In this document: positions 8,224-15,522 of the stretch, piece after piece
Layout: each line of letters starts with the position of its first letter
Position numbering within the stretch: position 1 is the stretch's first letter
Assembly (NCBI GenBank): GCA_007280125.1
Contig: QYPT01000044.1
Coordinates: forward strand, 1-56,710
DNA from: Streptomycetaceae bacterium
Lineage (GTDB): Bacteria > Actinomycetota > Actinomycetes > Nanopelagicales > Nanopelagicaceae
Direction: 5' to 3'
DNA: 56,710 bases
The notes under the pieces: generated by a model
Told to the model about the DNA's origin: nothing
The model's input: only the letters and a program-made list of their open reading frames with translations
The model's database searches: none
Program-made: the position numbers and the translations under genes

Positions 8224-8784
8224 TTATTTCTTAGTCATGTGGTTAGACAAGAGTGAATTAGGGGTAGGAACTTCTACGCCGCATTCCTTAGCAGGGTAGC
8301 CATTAAGCCCGCAAAAGAATCCTGAAGCGCTTGCTCGTATTTTTGTAACCGCATATACGACATCAGAACCAAGAGCAGCTTTATCAACGACAACGCATTT
8401 TGTTATCAAACGAGGAATTGACTCACCTCTTGGACGAAGAAATGCACTACCAAAGTCGATTACTAAACCTATGCGTTTCTTCCCTGCCGCAGGTGTTTTA
8501 ATGCCTGAACAAATCTTTGCAAAATTCGGTGCAACGCGAGGCGCGGCAGCATCTGGAATCTTGTCACTGCTGAAAGTAAACGCCCATCCTTCAACTGCTC
8601 CATCTGCGATAGGAACAGTGGGACCAGTTTGAGCCATGGTCCATGCGTTTTGCCCTGGTGCACTTTGGAAATAGCCCCAGTATCTATATCCCTTATCTGC
8701 TGCGTGGGCCGTGGGGGCGAAAAGCGCCGCGGCGATGATTGCTATTGCAATCGTTGCAATTTTTTTAACAAGTAATGATTTCAC
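8224..8784 (-). CDS. Secreted SCO2322-like protein of the B12 ECF unit
   Basis: Of unknown molecular function. The 186-aa product has an N-terminal signal peptide (basic start, hydrophobic core, AHA|AD cleavage after residue 28) and a mature domain beginning KGYRYWGYFQ, with four cysteines (in ICSG, TKCV, FFCG and KECG) that could form two disulfides. It resembles actinobacterial proteins described as the SCO2322 family, which I recall as neighbours of ECF cassettes. The GTG start has GTGAGG upstream. As the first gene behind the cobalamin riboswitch it is likely a surface or periplasm-equivalent factor aiding B12 capture; that role is inference. Confidence 0.75.
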   Translation of the reverse strand: MKSLLVKKIATIAIAIIAAALFAPTAHAADKGYRYWGYFQSAPGQNAWTMAQTGPTVPIADGAVEGWAFTFSSDKIPDAAAPRVAPNFAKICSGIKTPAAGKKRIGLVIDFGSAFLRPRGESIPRLITKCVVVDKAALGSDVVYAVTKIRASASGFFCGLNGYPAKECGVEVPTPNSLLSNHMTKK

Positions 8785-8846
8785 TAAATAAACCTCACAA
8801 AGTAAGGAGTCTTACAAGGGCCGACCTCAATAGTGCTTTGACTGAA

Positions 8847-8878
8847 ATAAAAAAGCCGCTCGAATAATCTCGAACGAC
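8847..8878 (-). terminator. Intrinsic terminator of the cobalamin riboswitch
   Basis: Read on the minus strand, a GU-containing stem of about 10 bp (GTCGTTCGAG, loop ATTA, TTCGAGCGGC) is followed immediately by TTTTTT. It lies between the aptamer and the first coding region, so it probably acts as the ligand-controlled stop of transcription. Confidence 0.8.
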
Positions 8879-8884
8879 CGTAGC

Positions 8885-9055
8885 TTCCAGTTCAAACATT
8901 TCTGTTTGGACGAACGCCCCGCAAACCTCGGCGGTGGTGTCGATTTCAAGCCTCTGATTTAGGTAATCCGACTTAGCAGTTCGAAACTGCTTTACGGTTG
9001 CGGGTCAGCGCCGGATTCTCACCGGACTTCCCCTAAACACAAAGACCTATTAAGT
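8885..9055 (-). promoter_or_regulatory. Cobalamin (B12) riboswitch aptamer
   Basis: On the minus strand the sequence reads through AGGGGAAGTCCGGTGAGAAT, then CCGGCGCTGACCCGC and AACCGT, followed by AGTCGGATTACCT. This is the conserved B12-box core with the paired ACCT/AGGT ends. A further hairpin region with a GCGGGGC segment follows. It is the untranslated leader of the ECF unit, and the terminator downstream suggests that adenosyl- or another cobalamin turns the unit off. The exact ends are approximate. Confidence 0.92.
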
Positions 9056-9090
9056 TTTTCTCTTACGGGGCTACAAAACCACATTACATT

Positions 9091-9108
9091 CGCCTTGGCA
9101 ATAAGGCG
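9091..9108. repeat. 6-bp inverted repeat between the B12 unit and the aldo/keto reductase
   Basis: CGCCTT-GGCAAT-AAGGCG is a perfect inverted repeat in the divergent upstream region. It is small and could be chance or a protein-binding site. Confidence 0.35.
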
Positions 9109-9163
9109 CGCTCGTCATAGGGTGTTGTTCTGCCGGTTCGGGTTTATCAAGAGGAGAAGTCAG

Positions 9164-10165
9164 ATGGAATATCGTCGTTTAGGTAGTACTGGAATGTACG
9201 TATCTGAGATCTCCTATGGAAACTGGATTACTCACGGCTCTCAGGTTGAACAGGAGAACGCCATCGCATGCGTGAAGACCGCATTAGATCTTGGCATAAC
9301 TACTTTTGACACCGCTGATGTCTATGCAAATACAAAGGCTGAAAAGGTCTTGGGCAAAGCTCTTAAAGGTGTCAGGCGTGAATCCTATGAACTATTTACC
9401 AAAGTGTATTGGCCAACTGGTTCAGGTAAAAACGATCGCGGTCTATCACGTAAACATATTATGGAATCGTGTCATGCATCCCTTAAGCGCCTCGGTATCG
9501 ATCACATAGATCTATATCAAGCGCATCGTTTCGATTACGAAACACCGCTGGAGGAAACCCTTAGCGCATTTGAAGATTTGGTTCGTCAAGGCAAAGTTAA
9601 TTACATCGGTGTTTCGGAATGGCGCGCTAGTGAAATTGCTGCTGCGTTGAAAATCCAAGATGAACGCGGATACACCCGCTTCGTTTCTAATCAACCACAA
9701 TATTCCATGTTGTGGAGAGTCATAGATGCCGAAGTTGTTCCACTGAGTGAAAAAGAGGGAATAGGTCAGATCGTGTGGTCACCTATCGCCCAGGGCGTAT
9801 TGACTGGAAAATATAAGCCTGGCAAAAAAGTACCTGCAGGTTCACGTGCAACCGATAAAAATGGTGGGGCGGGAATGATTTCTCGATGGCTCAAGGATGA
9901 TGTTCTCACTGGCGTGCAAAAGTTGGCGCCAATCGCTGAAGGCGTGGGCTTGAGCATGGCTCAACTCGCGGTTGCGTGGGTTCTGCAAAACAAGAATATT
10001 TCTAGCGCAATCATTGGAGCAACGAAGCCATCTCAAGTTAAAGAGAATGTGAAAGCATCAGGCGTCAAACTTTCACCTGAGACAATGAAGGCCATCGATA
10101 AAGCTCTGGGCTCATTGCCAGAAAGTGATCCTGCTCTAAACATCAGTCCAAATCCACGACCATAA
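9164..10165 (+). CDS. Aldo/keto reductase
   Basis: NADPH-dependent oxidoreductase of the AKR superfamily, closest in layout to the potassium-channel beta-subunit-like group. The 333 residues form a TIM barrel with the catalytic Asp and Tyr in FDTADVYANTKAE, a Lys in FTKVYWP, and the His in LYQAHRFD. The C-terminal cofactor part has GATKPSQVKENVKA. ATG 9164 is chosen because GAGGAGAAG lies just upstream; the longer frame starting at 9095 has no such site. The substrate cannot be predicted. It is divergent from the B12 riboswitch and convergent with the DUF3043 gene. Confidence 0.9.
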   Translation: MEYRRLGSTGMYVSEISYGNWITHGSQVEQENAIACVKTALDLGITTFDTADVYANTKAEKVLGKALKGVRRESYELFTKVYWPTGSGKNDRGLSRKHIMESCHASLKRLGIDHIDLYQAHRFDYETPLEETLSAFEDLVRQGKVNYIGVSEWRASEIAAALKIQDERGYTRFVSNQPQYSMLWRVIDAEVVPLSEKEGIGQIVWSPIAQGVLTGKYKPGKKVPAGSRATDKNGGAGMISRWLKDDVLTGVQKLAPIAEGVGLSMAQLAVAWVLQNKNISSAIIGATKPSQVKENVKASGVKLSPETMKAIDKALGSLPESDPALNISPNPRP

Positions 10166-10180
10166 GTTCTCGCGGATAAT

Positions 10181-10717
10181 TTAGTCGAGCTTGTCGCCGG
10201 CTTTAAATTGAGGAGTTGGCGCGCGTAAACGTCGCAGTTGTGTAGAACGTGACCACGCGTAAGAACCAATGCCTTTAGTTGAGGCATCAGGAAAACGAAC
10301 CTTAATTTCTCGTTTGATTTTTTTGGAAAGCATGACGCCTTCAATCATGGCGCCAACAAATACAACGTACATAAGCAGCACAGCGACGGTAGTTAGGGCG
10401 CTGATGCGCGAAAGCATAAGCACAACGAAAAGCAGTGGAAGCAAGTACTCGGCAAGTGAGCGCCTGGCATCGACGTAGTTTCGAACAAATCGACGTACTG
10501 GCCCACGATCGCGTACGGGTAGAGCGCTTTCTTCGCCACGCATATATGCAGCACGCTGGGCTCCACGATGTTGACGTTGAAGTTCCTTCTGTTTCCTGCG
10601 CTCTTCTTTATTAGAAGCTGGAGCCATCGAATTCACGACGCGCTTTGCCTGTGCCTCTTTGCGTGAAGGTGTTGGGCGACCCTTATTTTCTGATTTATCT
10701 GGAGTGTCTGAGCTCAT
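10181..10717 (-). CDS. DUF3043 membrane protein
   Basis: Conserved actinobacterial protein of unknown function. The 178 residues start with a long charged Lys/Arg/Glu-rich segment (GRPTPSRKEAQAKR, EERRKQKELQRQHRGAQRAAYMRGEE), followed by two adjacent transmembrane segments near residues 90-135 and a basic C-terminus with a KREIKVRFP element. This domain order matches DUF3043. It lies downstream of nadA on the same strand, but a TATAGT hexamer 7 nt before its ATG suggests its own leaderless promoter. Confidence 0.85.
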   Translation of the reverse strand: MSSDTPDKSENKGRPTPSRKEAQAKRVVNSMAPASNKEERRKQKELQRQHRGAQRAAYMRGEESALPVRDRGPVRRFVRNYVDARRSLAEYLLPLLFVVLMLSRISALTTVAVLLMYVVFVGAMIEGVMLSKKIKREIKVRFPDASTKGIGSYAWSRSTQLRRLRAPTPQFKAGDKLD

Positions 10718-10724
10718 GGCTCAA

Positions 10725-10730
10725 ACTATA
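10725..10730 (-). promoter_or_regulatory. Leaderless -10 hexamer TATAGT for the DUF3043 gene
   Basis: On the minus strand TATAGT is followed by 7 nt (ttgagcc) and ATG 10717. There is no Shine-Dalgarno in that short gap. Confidence 0.6.
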
Positions 10731-10755
10731 GAGGTTGCCTGGCAATCTCAGGAAT

Positions 10756-11904
10756 TTAGGGGAGTGCGAGCATTCTCTCAAGCGCTATTTTGGAGTAAGT
10801 CGCCACTTCCTGGTCCACCTTAATGTGATTGACAAGGTGATCGGCCAGCAAGGATTCCATAACCCATACAAGATGTGGGAGATCAATTCGATTCATAGTC
10901 GAGCAGTAGCAGACATCTTTATCAAGAAAAGCGATTGTTTTATCGGGGTGATCTTTCGCCAAACGTTGGACAAGGTTGAGTTCAGTGCCGATTGCCCAGG
11001 CCGAGCCCTTTGGCGCTGCTTCTATGGTGCGAATAATCATTTCTGTGGAACCAACTACATCTGCAATTGAAACAACTTCGTGCTGGCATTCAGGGTGAAC
11101 TAAAACTTGCACACCAGGAATTCTCTTTCTTACTTCGGCAACGCTTTCTACCGTGAAACGTCCGTGCACCGAACAGTGCCCACGCCAGAGTATGACTTTG
11201 GCATTGATAATTTCTTCACGAGTGAGGCCACCTTGTGGTTTCCAGGGATTCCATAAAACGCAATCCTCTAAGGCCAAACCTAAGGAAAGTACGGCGGTGT
11301 TTCTTCCAAGATGTTGATCAGGCAAGAAGAGAATTTTTTCACCTTGCTCAAATGCCCAAGACATCGCTCGCTTTGCATTTGATGAGGTACAGACGGTTCC
11401 ACCATTTTTACCTGTGAAGCTTTTTATTGCAGCCGATGAATTCATATACGTCACAGGAATGGTGCTTTGGGCAACCCCAAACTCTTCGAGAACTTTCCAG
11501 CAATCATTAACTTGTTGAGCAGTTGCCATATCTGCCATAGAACAACCTGCTGCTAGGTCAGGGAGAATTACTTTCTGTGCCGATGAAGTGAGGATGTCGG
11601 CGCTTTCAGCCATGAAATGCACGCCACAGAAAATTATGTATTCAGCCTCAGACTGCGCAGCAGCAGCCTGTGCAAGTTTGAATGAGTCACCTGTTATATC
11701 TGCAAATTCGATAACTTCATCACGTTGATAGTGATGGCCCAGGACTAAAGCTCGATTTCCCAATGCGGCTCGAGCTACCCGAGCGCGCTCGACTAAGCCG
11801 GGTTCACTGGGATGGGGGAGTTCTCCCGTGCACGAAACGCCTCGTTCGCTTCCCAGGTCTTTGCCTTGGCCCAACATCAGGAGATCGCTCAATGCCATAG
11901 GCAT
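10756..11904 (-). CDS. nadA: Quinolinate synthase A
   Basis: Condenses iminoaspartate with dihydroxyacetone phosphate to quinolinate for de novo NAD synthesis; a [4Fe-4S] enzyme. Conserved segments are LGHHYQRDEVIEFAD, ITGDSFKLA, FCGVHFMAESADIL, CTSSNA and HPECQHEV, supplying the expected cysteines. The frame can be read up to 11976 but the extra N-terminal residues run into the divergent erpA leader and look non-conserved, so ATG 11904 (382 aa) is preferred; ATG 11898 is equally possible. nadB and nadC are not in this window. Its Fe-S requirement fits the divergent Fe-S carrier gene erpA. Confidence 0.94.
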   Translation of the reverse strand: MPMALSDLLMLGQGKDLGSERGVSCTGELPHPSEPGLVERARVARAALGNRALVLGHHYQRDEVIEFADITGDSFKLAQAAAAQSEAEYIIFCGVHFMAESADILTSSAQKVILPDLAAGCSMADMATAQQVNDCWKVLEEFGVAQSTIPVTYMNSSAAIKSFTGKNGGTVCTSSNAKRAMSWAFEQGEKILFLPDQHLGRNTAVLSLGLALEDCVLWNPWKPQGGLTREEIINAKVILWRGHCSVHGRFTVESVAEVRKRIPGVQVLVHPECQHEVVSIADVVGSTEMIIRTIEAAPKGSAWAIGTELNLVQRLAKDHPDKTIAFLDKDVCYCSTMNRIDLPHLVWVMESLLADHLVNHIKVDQEVATYSKIALERMLALP

Positions 11905-11999
11905 ATTCTGTCTGCTTATCCGCCATGGTGCGAGTAGGATTTGCTTGAACGTCAGACATGTCTTGATGAGATTCATTGTTTAAAGGGAGAGAATTGACT

Positions 12000-12356
12000 A
12001 TGAGTACAGATGTCACAATTGAAACCAGCTCGGCGACCATTATTTTGACTCCGACTGCTGCAAGCAAAGTAGCCGCCCTCTTGGCACAGGAAGATCGCGA
12101 TGACCTGTCGCTGCGCGTCGCCGTTCAACCAGGTGGTTGCTCAGGGCTCCGCTACCAACTCTATTTTGATGACCGTATCCAAGATGGAGATGTCACCTAT
12201 GCATTTGGTGATGTCAAAGTTGTAGTGGACAAGATGAGCGTGCCTTATCTAGCCGGTGCTTCGGTTGATTTCGTAGACACCATCGAAAAGCAAGGATTCA
12301 CAATCGATAATCCAAATGCTGGCGGATCATGTGCTTGTGGAGATTCCTTCAACTAA
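12000..12356 (+). CDS. erpA: Iron-sulfur cluster insertion protein ErpA (A-type carrier)
   Basis: Small A-type carrier that passes Fe-S clusters to apoproteins. The 118 residues contain the three conserved cysteines of the HesB/IscA fold, one in QPGGCSGLRY and two in the C-terminal GGSCACGDSF. ATG 12000 is preceded by AAAGGGAGAG; a longer frame from 11976 lacks this. The gene is divergent from nadA, whose product needs a [4Fe-4S] cluster, and the same neighbourhood (ErpA-type gene near adoK and ctaC) is seen in mycobacteria. Confidence 0.93.
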   Translation: MSTDVTIETSSATIILTPTAASKVAALLAQEDRDDLSLRVAVQPGGCSGLRYQLYFDDRIQDGDVTYAFGDVKVVVDKMSVPYLAGASVDFVDTIEKQGFTIDNPNAGGSCACGDSFN

Positions 12357-12433
12357 TACTTTTCGATTCAAGGTGATTTAAAGCAGAGCCCACATCTCCG
12401 TGACACTTGCATAGAGGAACATAAAGGAATTTG

Positions 12434-13432
12434 ATGAAAATTGGCGTGGCTGGTTCTGTAGGTCGCGACCACTTGATGACGTTTCCTGGAAAGTTCACGG
12501 ACTCTTTGGTTGCGGGCTCGTTGGAAAAGGTCTCGTTGTCATTTCTCGTGGATGCACTCGATGTACGTAGAGGTGGGTGTGCAGCAAATATCGCTTTCGG
12601 CATGGGCGTCTTGGGTTTAAACCCAACGTTGATTGCAGCGGTCGGAACTGATTGGGCTGACTATGAAGCGTGGCTTTCCCGCCACGGTGTAGATACCTCC
12701 CATGTTCAAATTTCGGAAACTTTGCACACATCTTTATTTATGGTTACGACCGATACCGAACTCAATCAAATTGCCTCCTTCTTTCCAGGTGCAATGAGTG
12801 AGGCACGCAATATCGAATTGAATCCAATCATGGACAAAACAGGGATATTCGATCTCATCGTAATTTCTCCTGATGACCCAGAAGCGATGTTGCGACATTC
12901 TGAGATAGCACGTGAGCAGCACATTCCTTTTGCCGCCGACCCATCTCAGCAGATGGCCCGCATGGAAGGCCACGAAATTAAACGCCTTATCGAAGGCGCC
13001 TCATTTCTCTTTTTGAATGAATACGAATTGGCGCTAGCTATTCAAAAGACCGGTTGGAGCGATGCCGAAATCCTTGATCGAGTAGAAGTTCGCATCGTTA
13101 CCTTGGGTTCAGATGGCGCGAAAGTCGAAACTCGCGGGAAAGAAACAATTTTTGTCGGAGTACCGAAAGAGAAAGCTCGCGTAGATCCAACCGGTGTTGG
13201 AGATTCCTTCAGATCAGGGTTTATCGCCGGGTTAGCTGCCAATTTATCTCACGAGCGTTGCGCCCAATTGGGTTCTATGTTGGCAACGTATGTGATTGAA
13301 ACTAAGGGAACCCAGGAGTACCACTTCACTCGCGCAGAGTTTCTCACTCGCTTTGAAAGTGCCTATGGCGCAGTTGCAGCTAAAGAAATTAGCGATCACC
13401 TGGGTCGTTTTGGCTTCGACGCGTCACTGTAA
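12434..13432 (+). CDS. adoK: Adenosine kinase, PfkB/ribokinase family
   Basis: Phosphorylates adenosine to AMP in purine salvage. The 332-aa sequence follows the mycobacterial AdoK pattern closely: an N-terminal GSVGRDHLMTFPGKF, then SLSFLVDALDVRRGGCAANIAFG, AADPSQQMARM in the middle and the C-terminal PfkB signature DPTGVGDSFRSGF with the catalytic Asp. ATG 12434 follows AAAGGA; the TTG one codon earlier is not needed. Other PfkB sugar kinases are possible, but the similarity to AdoK is along the whole chain. The 3' end overlaps the convergent TusA-like gene by 44 bp. Confidence 0.87.
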   Translation: MKIGVAGSVGRDHLMTFPGKFTDSLVAGSLEKVSLSFLVDALDVRRGGCAANIAFGMGVLGLNPTLIAAVGTDWADYEAWLSRHGVDTSHVQISETLHTSLFMVTTDTELNQIASFFPGAMSEARNIELNPIMDKTGIFDLIVISPDDPEAMLRHSEIAREQHIPFAADPSQQMARMEGHEIKRLIEGASFLFLNEYELALAIQKTGWSDAEILDRVEVRIVTLGSDGAKVETRGKETIFVGVPKEKARVDPTGVGDSFRSGFIAGLAANLSHERCAQLGSMLATYVIETKGTQEYHFTRAEFLTRFESAYGAVAAKEISDHLGRFGFDASL

Positions 13433-13619
13433 ATCTAGCTTCATTTTCGCGCGCTACCTCGTTACCTGTCAATCTCGCCCAGGCTTGCAAGTCTGGCCAT
13501 GTAGCTGGGTCATCGGATAACAAAACTAAAGATTGCCCAACCGATACTGTCTTAATTTCTCGTGCTATTTCGATGATAGGCAAAGGGCATCGAAGATTTA
13601 GGCAATCGACTTCTCTCAT
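13389..13619 (-). CDS. TusA-family sulfurtransferase
   Basis: Small sulfur carrier protein that takes persulfide sulfur on a cysteine. The 76 residues show the TusA signature CLNLRCPLPIIE with the active Cys in RCPLP near residue 11, then a two-layer fold ending in a basic tail. It starts with an ATG overlapping the stop of the cysteine desulfurase gene (4-nt overlap), so the desulfurase is the likely sulfur donor. In some Actinobacteria these two domains occur as one protein; here they are separate frames. The C-terminal codons overlap adoK. Confidence 0.85.
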   Translation of the reverse strand: MREVDCLNLRCPLPIIEIAREIKTVSVGQSLVLLSDDPATWPDLQAWARLTGNEVARENEARFTVTRRSQNDPGDR

Positions 13620-14698
13620 GTGCTGCGGATTTCACTAACAGCGCTCTTGAGCGCCGCAACAAGGGCTACGACATCATCGTGTTGGGCGCCGTGATGCAAA
13701 GTTATTCGCACATTGCCATGCGTGAGCAGCCCCATAGCCGCAAGTACATGGCTGGGCGTTAGATTTTGAGCGCTGCAAGCAGATCCAGAGTCAACAGCAA
13801 AACCAGCTCGGTCAAGGTGTCGCAATAATTCTTCACCGTTTATATAGAGGAATGAGAATGAATTAATGTGCGGTAAAGAATTGTCGAGGTCACCAGCGAT
13901 GTCGCAGTCGGGAATTCCAGCACGAATTTCGCTTCGAAGAAATGTCGAGAGGTCTCGAAGTCTCTGGGATTCGGTGGCTTCATCGCCAACCCACGAATCC
14001 ATGGCCACTGCGGTTGCCATAAGCAATGGGAGCGATACCGAACTTGTAGTTCTCTGAGGTCCAATATGTGGCAAAGGGTTACGCCATTGATCATCGGCAG
14101 CGATGGCAATGATTCCGACACCTTCTGGCCCCTGCCAACTCTTGGCATCAAAGAAAGCGCTATCCCAACGATCTGGCAAAGGCACTCGTAATCCCGCACT
14201 GGAGAAATCGCAGGCAATTTTGCTAGTGGGAAAAATTTCAATTATGCGATTGCATTGTTGAATCACACCAGTTTCACCGTTAGCAACTTGGAGAGCAAGT
14301 AGTGAATCGTGAGGTAGGTCCGCCTCCAGAGAATCGCAGTTGATTTCCGCATTCGAGGCGACTGCTAGTTGGACACTTTTGCGATCGTGAGCAATCGCCA
14401 TTACTTCACTTCGATCTATCGCGGAATAAATAAGAAGTGTCGATGGTTTGAGCAGCCCGGTAATTGCATGGAAGTTTCCGAGCGCAGAATCGGCAATAAA
14501 TTCGAGTTGATAAGGGGCAATTTTGAGGTGACTAGCGATTGTGGCTACTGACTCGTCCCTGAGAATTCGGGCGGTAGAACTTTGGTAGGAAAGTTTGTCG
14601 GGGTCGGCCCAGCCCTGGTCAAAGGCCCCCAAAAGCGCCTCTCTGGCCACCGGATGAAGGGGAGCCTGGGAGGTGAAGTTGGTAATGTGATGAGCCAC
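13616..14698 (-). CDS. Cysteine desulfurase-like class V aminotransferase
   Basis: PLP enzyme of the NifS/IscS fold that probably releases sulfur from cysteine. The 360-aa chain has the PLP Lys186 in DAKSWQGPEGVGI, where the usual His before the lysine is Ala, and the active-site cysteine at about residue 308 in SGSACSAQNLTPSHVL. A conserved Q in LALQVANGETG is present. It starts with GTG, preceded at 7 nt by TAGCCT, with no Shine-Dalgarno. It forms an overlapping pair with the TusA gene, so sulfur transfer for tRNA or cofactor modification is likely. The housekeeping SufS is not seen here. Confidence 0.85.
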   Translation of the reverse strand: MAHHITNFTSQAPLHPVAREALLGAFDQGWADPDKLSYQSSTARILRDESVATIASHLKIAPYQLEFIADSALGNFHAITGLLKPSTLLIYSAIDRSEVMAIAHDRKSVQLAVASNAEINCDSLEADLPHDSLLALQVANGETGVIQQCNRIIEIFPTSKIACDFSSAGLRVPLPDRWDSAFFDAKSWQGPEGVGIIAIAADDQWRNPLPHIGPQRTTSSVSLPLLMATAVAMDSWVGDEATESQRLRDLSTFLRSEIRAGIPDCDIAGDLDNSLPHINSFSFLYINGEELLRHLDRAGFAVDSGSACSAQNLTPSHVLAAMGLLTHGNVRITLHHGAQHDDVVALVAALKSAVSEIRST

Positions 14699-14705
14699 CT
14701 TCCGA

Positions 14706-14711
14706 AGGCTA
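14706..14711 (-). promoter_or_regulatory. Leaderless -10 hexamer TAGCCT for the cysteine desulfurase gene
   Basis: On the minus strand TAGCCT is followed by tcggaag (7 nt) and GTG 14698. No ribosome site intervenes. Confidence 0.6.
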
Positions 14712-14744
14712 CCCGCAGATGCGGTGAAGTGGCGGGCGCCCCAC

Positions 14745-14750
14745 TATCCT
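14745..14750 (+). promoter_or_regulatory. Leaderless -10 hexamer TATCCT for ctaC
   Basis: TATCCT is followed by tgagccc (7 nt) and ATG 14758. It faces the TAGCCT of the divergent cysteine desulfurase gene, the two hexamers being 33 bp apart. Confidence 0.6.
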
Positions 14751-14757
14751 TGAGCCC

Positions 14758-15522
14758 ATGTCATTTGAGCCTAAATTCAAGAGTTTACGCACAGCCCTCT
14801 TTATGGTGGGTGGCGCGGGACTGATGCTATTAGTAAGTGGTTGCTCGAGCGTCTCAGGTTTGGGTTTTGAAAAGGACTTGTCGAGCGTAAACGATGCTTC
14901 CATCGGCCTTTGGCAGGGCGCTTGGATAACTGCCGGAGTTGTTGGTGTGTTTACTGCTGGACTGATTATTTATTCATCATTCGCACATCGAAAAAAAGTA
15001 GGCGAAGAATTTCCGCGCCAAACCCAGTACCACGTTCCAGTTGAAATCGCTTATACGTTAATTCCCTTCATCATCGTCGCAGTTCTCTTTGCATTCACGA
15101 TGAAAGCAGAAAGTAAAATTACTGACAAATCACCCACACACGTAATGCATGACATTTCAGTTAATGGCATTCAGTGGTCATGGCAATTCACTTACCCAGA
15201 AGCGGGCGCAAATGCCACAGTAACTGGTACTCCAGCTAACCCGCCTACCTTGTACATGCCGCAAGGAGAGAGAGTGCGTTTCACTCTTAACTCAAGTGAT
15301 GTAGTGCACGGTTTCTGGATTCCTGCATTCATGATTCAAATACAGAATTTGCCAGGTGTGACCAATACCCTGGAATTCACAGCCAACAAGATTGGTGAAT
15401 TTCCTGGCCGATGCAACATTCTCTGCGGTCGCGATCATTCACGTATGTTCTTCAAGGTAAAAGTTGTTTCACCAGCGGATTATCAAAACTACTTAGCAGA
15501 ATTGAAAGCGAGCCAGTCATGA
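14758..15522 (+). CDS. ctaC: Cytochrome c oxidase subunit II
   Basis: CuA-bearing subunit of aa3 oxidase that receives electrons from the cytochrome bcc complex. The 254 residues start with a lipoprotein signal (LLVSGC, Cys29), followed by two transmembrane segments and a cupredoxin domain. The aromatic patch is WSWQFTYP, one CuA His lies in SSDVVHGFW, and the remaining ligands are in [12 protein letters not shown]. It opens the ctaC-ctaD-ctaF unit; its TGA overlaps the ctaD ATG. A leaderless promoter is likely. Confidence 0.96.
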   Translation: MSFEPKFKSLRTALFMVGGAGLMLLVSGCSSVSGLGFEKDLSSVNDASIGLWQGAWITAGVVGVFTAGLIIYSSFAHRKKVGEEFPRQTQYHVPVEIAYTLIPFIIVAVLFAFTMKAESKITDKSPTHVMHDISVNGIQWSWQFTYPEAGANATVTGTPANPPTLYMPQGERVRFTLNSSDVVHGFWIPAFMIQIQNLPGVTNTLEFTANKIGEFPGRCNILCGRDHSRMFFKVKVVSPADYQNYLAELKASQS

